A model generated the notes under the pieces. It was not told where the DNA came from. It saw nothing but the letters and a program-made list of their open reading frames with translations, and did no database searches. Positions 1-11,653 of a DNA stretch of 64,000 bases are shown one piece after another (the stretch's first letter is position 1; the number at the start of each line of letters is the position of its first letter). Made by a program: the position numbers and the translations under genes. Location: contig SADC01001325.1 in NCBI GenBank assembly GCA_004194705.1, forward strand, positions 248,001 to 312,000, given 5' to 3'. The stretch comes from Ditylenchus dipsaci (Eukaryota; Nematoda; Chromadorea; Rhabditida; Anguinidae).

Positions 1-720
1 GTTTTATCGAGAAATTTTTGAGTTATTGCTAATTCTTGATTTATTAAAATCAATCGTTAGCGATAAATCAAAAATTTCTTGATAAAACGTGATTTTACCA
101 CTGTCAAACCATCTTCAGCATGCTTGAATTAGTGCAGAAAAATTGTTTCGTAACCCGAAAACGTAAAAATTTTTTTTGATCCAAGTAGTTGACCACTTGG
201 TTTAGTGCATGGATTTCAGGGGTTATCTAGAGGCTGCTGGATCGATTTTTGAGGTTGCAGGCTCAAATCCTGGTGGTAACAGACATTATTGTTTCTTGAA
301 TAACAATTATAAACTATTCTGTAAAAGACCAGTAAGACTCAGGGTGAGCAGGGTAACCACCTGGCACCTTCTCTAGAGTCTGGACCATTAAAACCAAGTG
401 GTCGTCCACTTGGATCAAATTTTTTTTTCACGTTTTTGGGTTCCAAAACCTGTTTTTTGGATTGATTCGGGCACGCTGAAGATGGTTTGATAAAGGTAAA
501 ATGCCGTTTTCTCGAGAATTTTTTGAGTTTCAGGCAATAATTGATTTTAGCGAAATTAATTATTGTCCAAAACTAGAAAAATACCCTACAAAACGGCATT
601 TTACCACTATCAAACCATCTTCAGCATGTCCGAATAAGTCCAGAAAACAGGCTTTGGAGCATGAAAACATAAAAAAATTGACTAAAATTTCATTTTTAGG
701 CCATCCAGCTTGATATTCAC
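1..720. repeat. Foldback repeat unit, also present near 18,900-19,180
   Basis: Positions 1-160 contain an inverted repeat around a TTTTGATTTATC/GATAAATCAAAA-type core. Blocks reading 'caaaccatcttcagcatg' and 'gcagaaaaattg' recur at about 480-640 and at 18,950-19,140. No ORF here has coding character; the 70-aa frame at 501-713 lies inside the repeat. A tRNA B-box-like string (GGCTCAAATCC) sits near 250-265 and may be a SINE remnant. Confidence 0.6.
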
Positions 721-1400
721 CTGAGCCATGGGTACCTATCCTAGTTTCATAGTTTGAGTCACCAAAATTACAGTTTTGGCATTGTCAAAGCATGTTCAGC
801 GTAAAATTTTGGGTGAGAATGAGAATGTGCTCCCTCAGAATAAGTAGCTACCCCATTATAGGTGTTGTGGCTAGTGAAATCACTATTTTGGTATTAACAA
901 ACTGTGTTCAGCACATGATTTTAGGTGAGATAGGGTGGTTTTCTGTCTTACTTTCAAAAATTTCCAATTTTCCGAAAATTTGTAGATCGTAGCCTTATTC
1001 TTAAAAAGTTTCAGTTAGGATCCACAAGCGGAAAAGTTGTACTCAAAAATAATTTGAGCGCCGAAAAGAGCATAAGAAAATGAAACAACGATGATGCGCC
1101 GCACTCCGAATAAAAAGTCGCCTCACTCAGAATGAAAGAGCGCGAGAGTGCGGCTCCAAAAATGTGTCGCCTGATTGTGTACACGCTGGCGCCGCACCGC
1201 GGGAGTGAAGATTTGCGCGGGAGTGCGGAGGTGCGGCTCCCGTTGGGTACTTATCTTTACCCCACCAAATTAATTTTTTACCCCTCCAAATTTGAATTTT
1301 GAGCAAAATACTCGTTTACCTCGCCAAATGATTGATTTACCCCGCCAAATTATTAATTTACCCCACCAAATTTAAATTTTTAGTCAAATATTGCAGTTAA
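721..1400. other. No gene seen
   Basis: AT-rich sequence without a convincing exon. Positions 1,090-1,250 are GC-richer, with repeated GGAGTGCGG. Positions 1,255-1,385 carry several copies of a 'CCCCACCAAATTA'-type unit in tandem. This looks like the edge of the foldback element that follows. Confidence 0.5.
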
Positions 1401-2060
1401 TTTTGCGGGAATTCGAATTTTATAGTCAAAAATAACTTGGACCGCCCAGAATTCCACCCCGGAATGGCCAGAAGCCCCTGAAAATTGGTTTTTTGGGGTT
1501 TACTAGGGGGGGGGGATTTTTTGCGAAAACTCGATTGAACGGATCAGAATTCCAGTCCGATGGGCTTAATCGCTCGAAATTCCAGGGGTAAAACAATTTG
1601 AACTTTTTTGTTTGCAGCAAATCCTCGTAATTTTGCAGCAAATGTTTCATAAAATGACTTGGATTGCTCAGAACCCCACCTTGGAGTGGCCAGAAGCCCC
1701 TGAAAGTTGGTTTTTTGGGGTTGATTGAGGAAGGGGGGAGCGTAAACTTTTTTCGAAAATTCGATTAGGCGGATCGGAATTCCAGTCTGATGGGTTAAAT
1801 CGCTCAGAATTCCACCTAGACCATTCAAAACAATTATGCACCTGAAATTCTGGGCGATTAAGCCCATCGGACTGGAATCCCGATCCGCCAATTGAATTTT
1901 CGCAAAAAGTTTACCCTCCCCCTTTCAATCAACCCCAAAAAACCAACTTTCAGGGCTTCTGGCCACTCCAGGGTGGGGTTCTGAGCAATCCAAGTCATTT
2001 TATGCAACATTTGCTTCAAAATTACGAGAATTTGCTGCAAAATTACGAGAATTAGCTGCT
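1400..2060. repeat. Long foldback element
   Basis: Positions about 1,655-1,790 are an inverted copy of about 1,860-2,010; both arms contain the 'ggagtggccagaagcccctg' block and the following 'ttggttttttggggtt'. A direct partial copy of the left arm lies at 1,430-1,600. The same arms recur at 54,400-54,850 inside a second foldback, so this is a dispersed family. The apparent minus-strand ORFs of 60-115 aa are readings of these arms and are not called. Confidence 0.8.
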
Positions 2061-2439
2061 AAATTCCGTTATGCCCATTTTAAACCTCTTTTTGCAGATT
2101 TTGTACAAAAACTATAACTTTGACAATAAAACTTTTTAGAAAATCATCTTTTATCAGTTCTTCGTTTTGGATTTTAATATTACATTTTTAAGTTATCCTG
2201 ATAAATGCTAGGGAGACATACCGTCAAACGATTGATTTTCATCCGTAAACGGTTTTCGTCGATAGTTCTGTAATATTTAGATTAATATTCATTTCGCATG
2301 TTTCACGGTGACCCGAAAAATTTCGAAATTTCATCTTTTTTAAAAAAAAACACTTTATTAACGCTTATTTAATGGCTTAGAACCAGGGTAGGCCAGCGTA
2401 TGTTAGCCGGCACTGAAAAATGTCTTACGCACTCTTTTC

Positions 2440-2600
2440 TTATAGGGGTCTCACAATGGACGAGTGTAGGTGCGGGTGCAGGTCGAGGTCGATGTCATGT
2501 TCTCACAGTGAATGGTGTGGGTGTGAGTGCAGGTGTAGGTCGATGTGTTCTCACATCAACCAACACCTACACCTCGACCCGCACCTTCACCCGGGCCGCG
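2440..2600. repeat. GTAGGTCGATG / CACCTACACC simple-repeat block
   Basis: Degenerate (GGTGTAGGTCGA)n sequence between 'TCTCACAATG' and 'GTTCTCACA' strings. Related blocks lie at 3,966-4,045 and, inverted, at 6,395-6,525. The short ORFs in it are repeat translations. Confidence 0.6.
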
Positions 2601-3790
2601 GTAAATTGAACCTATACAAATTGAACCTCGGTAAATTGAACCTGAGGTAAATTGAACCTGAGGTAAATTGAACCTCAAAATTTGTCTTGAAAGGATTTTT
2701 TTTATTCAAATGAGATTTTTTCCCGGTTCTGCTAATCGGCCGAATGCGACCCTACTTAACTTTTTCAAAAATAAGTTTTATTCAAACCACTTCTTAACAT
2801 TCAAACATAAAGACAATCATCATCAAACAATTATTCGAAGTTAGAACAGTGTTCCACCCAAGATTTCCTTACAGAATCCTATCCAGTTACCAGGATTCAG
2901 GATTCTGAAAATGAATACCACTAGAGACCAGTGACCCGAGGATTTTTTTGGCTTGCTTCTGCACTGCCCTTGCATTATTTCTAGTTCCACCTTGATTTTG
3001 TCGGCGTAATGATCGTGAGACGTCGTTACTTTCACCATGCCATCGAAAGTTGAAGCTCTTCCCATTCGAATATGCCATGAAAACCAAAAAAAACATAAAT
3101 AAGGTTTAAAAAATACCCGGGCATTTGCTCTCCACTTTTCAACCCACTCCAAGCTGATAAAAGATGCAGTGCCAGTAAGTTCGCTTTTTCATTTGATCTT
3201 CTCGCCAGTATATATATTCCTCAAAAAGACCCATCGGTTTGTTCTTCTCGCTTAAAAGCATCTTCATTTTGAACTACTAAAACAAAGTTCAACAATTGGC
3301 CAAAAAGTGGAAAGATTTTTCCAAAAAAAAAAGTGAAAAAATTTTCCTACCCAACTTACTGGCACTGACTATATGTACAAATGATGACAGACACTTAGTT
3401 GCCAACACTTGGCGATCTACATATACCTCAAGCACTAAACTACCACGAAGCTACCACCCAAGTAACACTATCCAGATGAGAGAGACCTGGGTAGCGCAAC
3501 CACAAAAATGCTTTTAGATATTAGGTCAAGCCCATACTATGGGGTCGACCTAATATCCTTGTGGTTTTCCTACCCTTTCCTGGTGCTTACCTATCACCGA
3601 GATGGTTACTTTTCATACGCCGGAAAAATTTAAGAAAGTTCTGATAAAAATAGTCTCAAGACAAATTTTCAGGTTCAATTTACCCAGGTTCAATTTACCT
3701 CAGGTTCAATTTACCTCAGGTTCAATTTACCGAGGTTCAATTTGTATAAGTTCAATTTACCTAGAGCCCTTCACCCGCACCTATACCGCG
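2600..3790. mobile_element. Inverted-array element carrying a FLYWCH gene relic
   Basis: Positions 2,601-2,676 are a tandem array of a GGTAAATTGAACCT-type unit. Positions 3,671-3,765 are the same array in inverted orientation. About 1 kb of unique sequence lies between the arrays and holds a broken FLYWCH zinc-finger gene on the minus strand. FLYWCH domains are common in MULE-type transposons and derived host genes, so a Mutator-like origin is possible, but no DDE transposase core is visible and no target duplication was found. Confidence 0.6.
2930..3267 (-). pseudogene. FLYWCH zinc-finger protein fragment
   Basis: Read on the minus strand from an ATG at 3,267, the protein begins MKMLLSEKNKPMG and continues EEYIYWREDQ...RTYWHC, the N-terminal half of a FLYWCH domain (aromatic-Y, then YWxC). 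An in-frame TGA follows about ten codons later. The same frame resumes with KCP. A GT donor at 3,116 and an acceptor just before 3,055 join it to ASTFDGMVKVTTSHDHYAD, which supplies the closing H-x-H of the domain, and then a charged helix (KIKVELEIMQ). Spacing and order match the family; the stop codon makes this a relic or a sequence error. It sits between inverted repeat arrays, so it was probably carried by the element. Confidence 0.6.
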
Positions 3791-4761
3791 ACATGACCCT
3801 CGACTGGTTAGACTGATTTTATATTTCGCATCACAGTTTTGTAAAATGTGTTTCCAGGTGAAATTCAATTGAAAAAACATCTGTAATAAAAGATTTGACA
3901 TATTGTTCCTGAAAATGGGTGAATTAAGCCCCGTAGAGGTCTACTTGGAAAATTTCAATTTATACTGTTCTCACAGTGAGCGGGTGTGGGTGTGGGTGTA
4001 GGTTGATGTCCGGGGGGAGGTCGAGGTGTTCTCACAATGCAATTTTGCCTGTTTTTGTTTTGTTTTTTAAAATAAAGGTGTATTTTTTTCAGTTTAAGTG
4101 GCTAATTCTTCCTTTTTAATATTTTTTTATGTATTTGAAGGGTAGAATGGCCTAGGTGCGTTTGGTACTTTTGTGACATGTTTGAATTCGCGCCTTTCGA
4201 ATTTTACTTATTTTCAGCGTTTTGGTGCATGTTTTTTTTATTTTAGTAATATGCAAGAATATGGAAGCTTAAGTTGAAAAGTTTAAAGCGGAAGGCCCAA
4301 AAGGGAAGGCTGCAAGTCACAATGCGAATATTTTGAACACTCAGGTTCAATCCCCCTAGGTGCACACCTCATTTTTATTATAATTTTAGAGAGTTAACTC
4401 ACTTTCAAGATCAAAAAGGTATCGAGCAATTAATTGGGATAATTTCCAAAAACGCTTCGCTGTCAGCAACTGCCTTAATTTTGCGATTTCATGCAAATGA
4501 CCATCAATATAAAGGAAACCAACTAGAAGCCATGTACTTTGGTTTTTATCGCCTCCTCCTCTACCCATCTTTTGCCTTCTCACAAGGTGAATTTAATTTT
4601 TTCTGGTCACAATTTTCTAACGAATCACATGGAAATGTTTTCACATTGAAATTGATTCAGAAAATTCGGTAGCTTGTAATGGTTTCACCCAGAAAGAAAA
4701 AAGCATGTTGGAATGGTGGAATGGCACGGAATCGTGAATATTTCAATGTTTTTAATCCTTA

Positions 4762-5005
4762 TGGCTCATTTATAAACGTTGTCGCTGTCGTCGTCGTTGT
4801 CGTTGGAAAAAATGTTTTATAAAGGCTTTTTTACGCCAACGACAACGCCAACGACGACGACAACAACAACGACAACCTATTTATAAAAAATCCAACGACA
4901 TCGCCAACGACAACGAAATTTTTTCTTTCAAGTTGGAGAAGTTTTGCATTTTAAGTTAGAATTTTAAGGATTACAACGACGACGACAACGTTTATAAATG
5001 AGCCA
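4762..5005. mobile_element. CGACGA-armed foldback MITE, copy 1
   Basis: Terminal inverted repeat TGGCTCATTTATAAACGTTG, followed by arms of (GTCGTC/GACGAC) triplets. A second copy with the same ends is at 32,692-32,953. Both copies are followed by TTAG on the right; the target duplication is not clear. Confidence 0.8.
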
Positions 5006-5450
5006 TTAGCTCCTACTTTATGTAAATCTCTGTATGTTTCTATATACCAATGTGTAGCCACGATTTTAAGCTTCCCGGTTAGTGTATGTTCACGCAAGAT
5101 GAACTCGAGTGTAACATTTATATGCCTTGAAAGCATCTACAAAACATGCAGTGACAAAAAAGGGGAACATATGACAAACAAAGCTGTGAGTAGAACCCAG
5201 AAATGATGGATTGGGTAAGTCTTAGCTTTTCAGTCATCTCCAGTGGCTTGGGAAATGATGTGCTGATGGTTTCGTTGGATAACCAAGAGCCTAAGCATTC
5301 TTTTCATACTAATATTGTACAAAACCCATGAAAAAATGGAGTGAAAAAATGGGTGTGCATCCACGGGGATTTAAACCTGAGTGTTCAAAATATTCGCATC
5401 ATGATTCGCACGAGTTTGAGCTTTTTTAGCAGTATTAAAAGGGTTATAGC

Positions 5451-6050
5451 CAGTGTTTCCAAAAAACCGAAACTGAATGCCACAAACCGAAGCAAAAACC
5501 GAAATTCGTTTTTCGGTTTCGGTTCATGCTCATGAAACTTTCGGTTCGGTTTTTGAAACTTTCGGTTTCGGTTTCTGCTTTTGAAACTTTCGGTTTTCGG
5601 TTTTTGAAACTTTCGGTTTCGGTTTCTGCTTTTGAAACTTTCGGTTTTCGGTTTCGATTTTGGAAACTTTCGGTTTCTGCTTTCGATTTCGGTTTTTAAT
5701 TTCTAATTCTGCTTTTGATTTCTGCTTTTAAAACTGATTTTTTCGTTCGTATACTTCTGCATATTATGTGAATTTTTTTTATTTTTGTGGATATTCGTAT
5801 GGATCAAGACAATAGGAAATTTCGACTTTATACCCAAAACCGAAAGCACAAACCGAAAGTTGAAAAGCAGAAACCGAAACCGAAAGTTTCAAAAACCGAA
5901 ACCAAAAACCGAAACCAAAAGTTTCATGAGCATAAACCGAAACCGAAAACCGAAAATTTCAAAAGCAGAAGCATTATGCTTCTGCTTCTTTTCGGTTTCT
6001 GCGGTTATATTTCGGTTTCTGCTTTTCGTTTCGATTTTTTGGAAACACTG
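5451..6050. mobile_element. hAT-like non-autonomous element (ACCGAA arms)
   Basis: Exact 600-bp element. It starts CAGTGTTTCCAAAAAA and ends TTTTTTGGAAACACTG, and is flanked on both sides by the 8-bp duplication GTTATAGC (5,443-5,450 and 6,051-6,058). Subterminal arms are (TTTCGGTTTC)n on the left and (GAAACCGAAA)n on the right. The ends and 8-bp duplication are diagnostic for hAT-type transposition. The ORFs at 5,785-6,104 translate the array. Confidence 0.92.
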
Positions 6051-6529
6051 GTTATAGCTAAAAATAATGTAAGATTCGTACTCAGCGTGAAAACGCAGGT
6101 CTAGGAGTGGTTTCTGAAAGGAAAAAAAGGTAGAAAAAATTTCCCTCGCCCTGGTCGATGTTTTTCAATTCAAATTGAAATTTTCCAACAAGACCTCTAC
6201 CGGGGCTTAATTTACCTATATGATAAGGAAACCCTTAGAATAAAAGCTTTTTAAAATTTCCAGCAGAAAAAGCGCCATTTCAGGGTCGAAAAATATTTCA
6301 ACCTAAAAAAAAAGAATAAAAATGAATAATTAGCCACCGAAACTGATAAAAATACACCTTCATTTTAAAAAACAAAACAAAAACAGGCAAAACAGGCATT
6401 GTGAGAACACCTCGACCTCTACCTCGACCTAAACCTACACTCGGCATTGTGAGAACACATCGACCTCGACCTCCCCTCGGACATCGACCTACACCCACAC
6501 CCGCAACCGCTCACTGTGAGAACAGTATT

Positions 6530-7700
6530 AGTCTGGGAAAGATATGTGATCATTATTTCCAATTGTTTTATAAAAAATTTAGGGATGAGGTTTTAATCGC
6601 TACCAGGGTCATTTTAGTTAACTTACTGACACCAAGAAAACTCGAAAAAGTGGTCAAGCACGTAACCAGATGGAGAACTTGTCAGTACTTTTGGCTATTA
6701 TGCTATTGTTTAATTACCGATTGTTATTGGTTCGTGATAAAGGCAATTATGCACTTGGGAGGGAGTGAGAGGAGCGCATTTTACAGTCAAACCTCGATTT
6801 AGTGGCTTTTTACATTTTACAGTCAAATCTCGATTTAGTGGCACCCCCAAAAGTTCGTTCCCGCCTAGGGTCCGACACTTTTTTTAACCCAATTTTCAAA
6901 ATATTTTATAGATTCTGTTATGAAAGTCTGGTCGCAAATATCGTGAGGATTCCGATTTTGCCGATCGTTTTTTGAAAAGTAAACGAATTTTGGGTTAAAA
7001 AAGTGAAACCTCGATATAGTGGCACCCCTTTTTTGAAAACAGAGAGTTCGAGATGCGCGCACGGTATTCAATATAACCCTCCCAATACAGCCCTAAATCC
7101 TTAAAAATGTTTTGGCGGGAATACAAAAAAAATTTTTTTTTTAATTTTCCTAAATTTTTTACTTTGGGGACCAAGGCAAATCGAAAAAAAAAATCGATTT
7201 TTTGGAAAGCAAAGTGTTTCCGTGCCGTTTCAGAGCACGAGAAACAATATGAGACGGGTCCTTCCCCTTCAGGAAAAGTAAATTTTGTGCTGGCTGGGGG
7301 GGGGGGGGTCATTCTATAGTGTTACCAAAAATAAATAAAAAAATTAAGTGCCACTAACCAAACGGTGGCTTCTCCTTGTATTTTTCAAGAGCTTCAAAAC
7401 TTGCAGTGTTGAAATCTGTGCTTGACTGAAAAAAGTATAAAAAATCGCTTTTTATGTTAAAGCGGTATGTCCGTGTGCTACATGGTAAAAAAAGGTGGAA
7501 ACCAGCACTTGTTTTATTTTTCGAAAAGCTTTTATATGCATTCTCATCTAGATTTTTGGAAGTTTTCTACTTAATTTTTAAATATTTTAAGGTAATCAGT
7601 ATTGGATTATATGCAAAACCATTGAAAAACCGAACGATTCAAAAAAATTGCTGGCCCCGCACTTATCACAGGGCATGCCTGCTTTGGGAAAATAATAAGC
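6530..7700. repeat. Degenerate pogo-type MITE fragments
   Basis: Two tandem starts of a 'CAGTCAAAYCTCGATTTAGTG' repeat (6,785 and 6,821) lead into 'CTAGGGTCCGACAC' and 'TTTTGCCGATCG' blocks. The same blocks occur at 23,985-24,360, 33,540-33,840 and 61,755-62,310. Positions 7,445-7,690 resemble the TTAA element at 61,491-61,723. No gene is supported. Confidence 0.6.
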
Positions 7701-7708
7701 GTACTTCA

Positions 7709-8406
7709 TTAATGGCAGGAAAGCGATGTGAGTTCGGAGCTCTGTAAACTACTGTGTGTTTTCAATTGCAAATGATAAAAAAAAATTACCCTTTGAAACG
7801 AGGTGATGATATCAGTTGGAGTGGCTCACCTATTTCGTCTTCACCATTGAACACGTCGTCTCCAGGGTCGGAAACAGACTCTAAGGTCTCCTCTTCAGCA
7901 TTACTTGTGGCATAAACAGCTGAGTTCGTAAAAAGTTTCAAAAAGACTTTCAGAAAAAGTACAGTAAGCACTCACGTGACAAGTTTAGACTGGCTAATGG
8001 CTCATTGTGCCGATCCATTAACACGTTTCCTTCCGCGTCTGAGTCTTCCGCGTCTGTGGGAGAACTTAACTGATTGCCAGTTTAGTGTTATTATGGCCCT
8101 ATCCCTCAATGGGGGAGGATTTCGCCTAGGTCCCGCCTGTTGTTTTTTGTGATTTTTTAGGCTTTAGACTTAGGCAAGGGTTGGCCAGCGTATGTTAGGA
8201 CGGACTCAAACGTTTTTTTAGACTCATGATTAAGTTCGTCCTAATATACGCTGGCCTACTTTTGATTGAGCCTTAACCTAAAAACTCACAAAAACAATAA
8301 CAGGGGAGACCAAGGCAAAATACCCCCATTGAGGGATAGGGCCGTTATTATCAATCCGAACTCACAACCGTCCAACTAATCCAGGTGGCGAATCTTCAGA
8401 GGACAT
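7709..8406 (-). CDS. Possible small acidic protein, four exons
   Basis: Not recognised. On the minus strand the exons are 8366-8406 (ATG), 7976-8064, 7790-7919 and 7709-7748 (TAA). Every junction has GT..AG and the phases match, giving about 99 residues. The start reads MSSEDSPPGLVGRF; the middle is rich in Asp, Glu and Ser (SPTDAEDSDAEGN, SNAEEETLESVSDPGDD). There is no membrane segment or known domain. The first intron contains an entire foldback element (8,095-8,343) with its own 8-bp duplication. Coherent phases across three introns and an intact acidic frame argue for a real gene. The short last exon and absence of a known family keep confidence low; it could be the N-terminal part of a larger protein. 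Confidence 0.42.
8095..8343. mobile_element. GGCCCTATCCC foldback element, copy 1
   Basis: Starts GGCCCTATCCCTCAATGGGG and ends with the inverse. It is flanked by the 8-bp duplication GTTATTAT (8,087-8,094 and 8,344-8,351). The interior contains 'GGCCAGCGTATGTTAGGACG' in inverted pairs. Sister copies are at 31,557-31,789 and about 41,205-41,438. Confidence 0.9.
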
Positions 8407-8585
8407 ATTTTAATAAAGAAATAAATAAATTACTCCTTAAAATTTCAATGCATTAAAATAAGACAAAATTACATTCAGCATCAAAATTCAAAAAATATGG
8501 AATTTAGAACAGTGTCCCCTTAACGGAGACATAGCGCATAAAAATACTTTTGTATTTGTTTTCATACTAAGTTTAGCTTGGTGTT

Positions 8586-8856
8586 CTATTCAATAGATGA
8601 AATCGAAGTGAACACAGCGATGCCAAGAACGTCGAAGAGGTGCTTCGATGACGACCGTTTGCAAGACGTTGTAAAGACACTTTCCAGTATTAGCTGCTTG
8701 ATTTCATCGGATAGAGTTGGGCCCTGATTGTCTTTTGCTATTATATCTCGTGAGCTTCTTTCATTATCTCATACCCAATTTTTTACCCCCAGCTGCTTAA
8801 CCACCTTCCTGACGGAATGGGTCTTTTCGTGATGAATGAATCTTTTTTCTGTCACT
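8586..8856 (-). pseudogene. Degraded ORF of unknown origin
   Basis: One minus-strand frame reads VTEKRFIHHEKTHSVRKVV, then KQLGVKNWV, a TGA, then SSRDIIAKDNQGPTLSDEI and on to a TAG at 8,586. Codon use and amino-acid composition look protein-like on both sides of the TGA, and the frame is unchanged. The basic segment could be a DNA-binding helix, but no family is recognised. It lies upstream of the acidic-protein gene on the same strand and is probably unrelated to it. Confidence 0.3.
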
Positions 8857-8859
8857 TTT

Positions 8860-9390
8860 TGGCTTTTATATGCCACGATTTGTCTTTGTATTTATATAAA
8901 AGCCAAAACGTGGCAGAAAAATATTCATCTTTTTGTGATCCCTGGAGTGGCATATATTCCTCTTAATTTTTCGATCGCTAGCTTAGATTTTCCGCGGATG
9001 GCCGACCAATTTTTTCTCCGTTTTCGTCGGAGTTTACTTAGTAGCTTTCAAAACAACGGATTTGCTAAAATATATATCCCAAGCGATTTCTAGCCGGTAC
9101 TTTACCCGTGCCGATACCTGTTCTAAATTCAACCATTTTAAAACTGAGGGTTGTGTAATCGAAAGGACAGGTTATATATTAAACGAATATGTAAATTCCA
9201 TGTTATCCAAAGCCCAAATAACAAGAATTAAATTGGACGTCAGAATTAGAGTTTCGAAGACACGGTACAGGATGATTTAAAACTTTTGAAGGGAAATGTA
9301 TTCCTGGAATACGGAAAATAAGTAGATTCATAAGTAAAAATTGTGAAAGTCAGCCTAAAACAGATATTGGATTGGTCTGTAAGTAATTCT
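8860..9390. other. No gene seen; short hairpin at its start
   Basis: TTTTTCTGTCACTTTTTGGC (8,848) is nearly complementary to 8,900-8,926, forming a hairpin of about 25 bp. ORFs of 72-85 aa across 8,836-9,280 have no family resemblance, splice context or composition bias and are not called. Confidence 0.4.
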
Positions 9391-9394
9391 TATG

Positions 9395-10454
9395 GGGCAA
9401 AGCTTTTCCTTGCTGCTAAAAGACTTCTTTTTGCTGCTAATTTTTTTTGCTGCAAAAAGACTTTTTTTCGCGCCAAAAAGACTTTTTTGCTGCAAAAGGA
9501 CTTTTTTTTGCTCCCAAAAAACTTTTTTTTGCTGCTAATTTTGTCTGCTGCAAAAAGACTTCTTTTTGCTGCAAAAATACTTTTTTTGCTGCAAAAAGAC
9601 TCTTCGTGCTGCAAAAAGACTTTTTTTGCTGCTAAAATACTTTTTCTTGCTGCAAAGAGACTCTTCGTGCTGCAAAAAGACTTTTTTTTGCTGCTAAAAT
9701 ACTTTTTCTTGCTGCTAAAATACTTTTTTGCTGCAAATATTCTTTTGCTTCACATGCCTTCTTCGCAGCATTTTTCACTAGAAATATCAATTATTATACC
9801 TATTTTGCGGCCAATTCGTTTATAGTCAATGCGTCCACGGTCAATTCGTGCATTCGCCAATTCGTCCACACGTCAATTCGTCCACAGATCAATTAATCAC
9901 ACTTTCGAAACCTAGGTAGTTCCTTATTCTGCAGATGGGGTCCGGCTGAACAACTTAAGTACCGCCTGAAAATTTCGCGGCAAAAACCGACTTTTCATAC
10001 ACACTAAATTCATACACACTAAATCACTCAAGGCACTGCTCTAGGCATGATATAATTATTTACATCCTCAATCTGAATGATTCCCTTAATTTTAAGGTCG
10101 ACTACCTGGTACTTATGCATTTCAGGGGCAAAAATTAAATAAAAACTTAAATTTTGGTTGAATTTTTTTTCCAAAAAATTGATTTTTCATTTAGGAAGGT
10201 GTCAGAAAATAGCTTTAAATCATTCTGAGCGTAAAACAGTTACTTAGTAGATGTTTAAACACTTTTCTCAAATCAATATAAAGTGCAAAATTAGCAGCAA
10301 AAAAAGTCTTTTGGGAGCAAAAAAAAAGTCCTTTTGCAGCAAAAAAAGTCTTTTTGGCGCGAAAAAAAGTCTTTTTGCAGCAAAAAAATTAGCAGCAAAA
10401 AAAGTCCTTTGGGAGCAAAAAGAAGTCTTTTTGCAGCAAGGAAAAGCTTTGCCC
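9395..10454. mobile_element. Foldback element with GCAGCAAAAAG arrays
   Basis: Ends are GGGCAAAGCTTTTCCTTGCT and its inverse, flanked by the 9-bp duplication ATTCTTATG (9,386-9,394 and 10,455-10,463). The left arm (9,413-9,745) is about 20 degenerate copies of TTTTGCTGCAAAAAGAC; the right arm (10,290-10,440) is the inverse. The central 500 bp is not repetitive and shows no gene. Long ORFs here translate the array. Confidence 0.88.
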
Positions 10455-10469
10455 ATTCTTATGGTGCCG

Positions 10470-11180
10470 ATCTTTAAAGGCGAGAAAAAAGAAGTTTGAA
10501 TGACGTGATCCCATGACCTGTCATTCGAAAGCACAACACATTTCTTGTAAGACATATATATGACTGTAATATGTCAAAAGGACCGATGTACTCTTACAAA
10601 CAAGTTTATGTGAGTTTTAATCTGTTTGCGAAAAATTGGACAACCACCGTCCAATTAAAAAACACCATTTTTTCAACTATAAAATTTATACTCAAAGCTG
10701 CTGAAAAGCGTGTCATTATTCTGTATAGATGCTCAATTCTTGGTCAATATATTTAGAGAAATTCAAGAGCTATAAGATAAACAAAAAATCAGCACAAAAA
10801 TTAAAATAATGTGCTTGGCAATCACCAATGTGCTAGCAAAGCGACCAAAATCACTCAGAAATTAGAGGAGAAGAAGTAAAACCAGCTGTTTCTCTGGTAT
10901 TAAAATTTGATGAGCACCCTGTTTGGTTTTTTGGCCTGTTTACAAAACGCAATATACTAATACATGTAAATGCTCAGAAAGAATCAAAATAAAATATATT
11001 TTGAAAATGCGCCTTACTTTTGAAAACTGGCGCATATCTGATTGCCTTATTTTTTTATCGCCCAAAATGATTGCTAATTTTTTTAATTTCATTCGAGAAC
11101 AAAAAATTTTTAAAAACAGGGTTGTCCATATTTAACTATCCTTTGAAAATTCTTTTGATTTCATTGAAATTCTGATCGCA
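10470..11180. other. No gene seen
   Basis: AT-rich intergenic sequence. ORFs of 61-70 aa lack splice sites, domain motifs or coding composition. Confidence 0.4.
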
Positions 11181-11183
11181 TTA

Positions 11184-11360
11184 CAGTCGAGTCTCGATAT
11201 AACGCGACCCCTCGGGACCGTAAAAAGGTCGCGATATATCAGGGGTCGCGTTATATCGAAGGTAAATTTGACTGACTTCCTTTTGCTGGGACCATTTGAA
11301 GGGTCGTGTTATATCAAGGGTCGCGTTATATCGGGGTCGCGTTATATCGCGACTCGACTG
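11184..11360. mobile_element. pogo-like MITE
   Basis: 177 bp, ends CAGTCGAGTCTCGATATAAC and inverse, with TA on both sides. The interior is GGTCGCGTTATATC in several copies. No coding sequence. Confidence 0.85.
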
Positions 11361-11431
11361 TAATAGGGCTCTCACAATGGGAATGTCGATATCGAAGTAA
11401 AGAGATGTCTAGATCTCGCGTTTTTCATTAA

Positions 11432-11653
11432 AGGGCCATTGCCACCTGTTTTGAATTGTTCCCCGCCAATTCAAATTATTTTGCCTAATCATTCAACTCC
11501 TGTACGTCCTGTCTCACAAAACAAGGCCTAGAATTTAATTTTAGGTGTAGTTTTGTTAGAAACAAAGTTGAAAAACTCGTATGTAAATCAAACGGTAAAG
11601 AAAAAAATTCGAATTGGCGGGGACAGCCGTTGTCGGAGACGGCAATGGCCCTT
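11432..11653. mobile_element. TTAA foldback, mixed arms (A left, B right)
   Basis: TTAA at both borders, outer ends AGGGCCATTGCC / GGCAATGGCCC. The left arm continues CACCTGTTTTGAATTG and the right arm continues as the complement of GTCTCCGACAACGG, so the arms are from different versions. The core hairpin carries CCTAATCATT and the 'TTTTGTTAGAAAC' block shared by the family. Confidence 0.82.

Larger units (their letters stand above)
3966..6525. mobile_element. 2.5-kb inverted-repeat composite with TACTGTTCTCACAG ends
   Basis: The left end (TACTGTTCTCACAGTGAGCG near 3,964) is matched by the inverse near 6,506-6,527 (CGCTCACTGTGAGAACAGTA). Just inside, the GTGTGGGTGTAGG-type block at 3,985-4,045 is inverted at 6,400-6,500. 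The 'gacctctac' region at 6,195 inverts 3,935-3,950. Two further complete elements (4,762-5,005 and 5,451-6,050) lie inside, so the unit is composite. No transposase was recognised. Confidence 0.5.

Noticed and set aside
9343..9825. 160-aa open frame rich in Phe, Leu, Ala and Lys
   Set aside because: It is the translation of the GCTGCAAAAAGAC tandem array inside a foldback element; the opposite strand is open as well.
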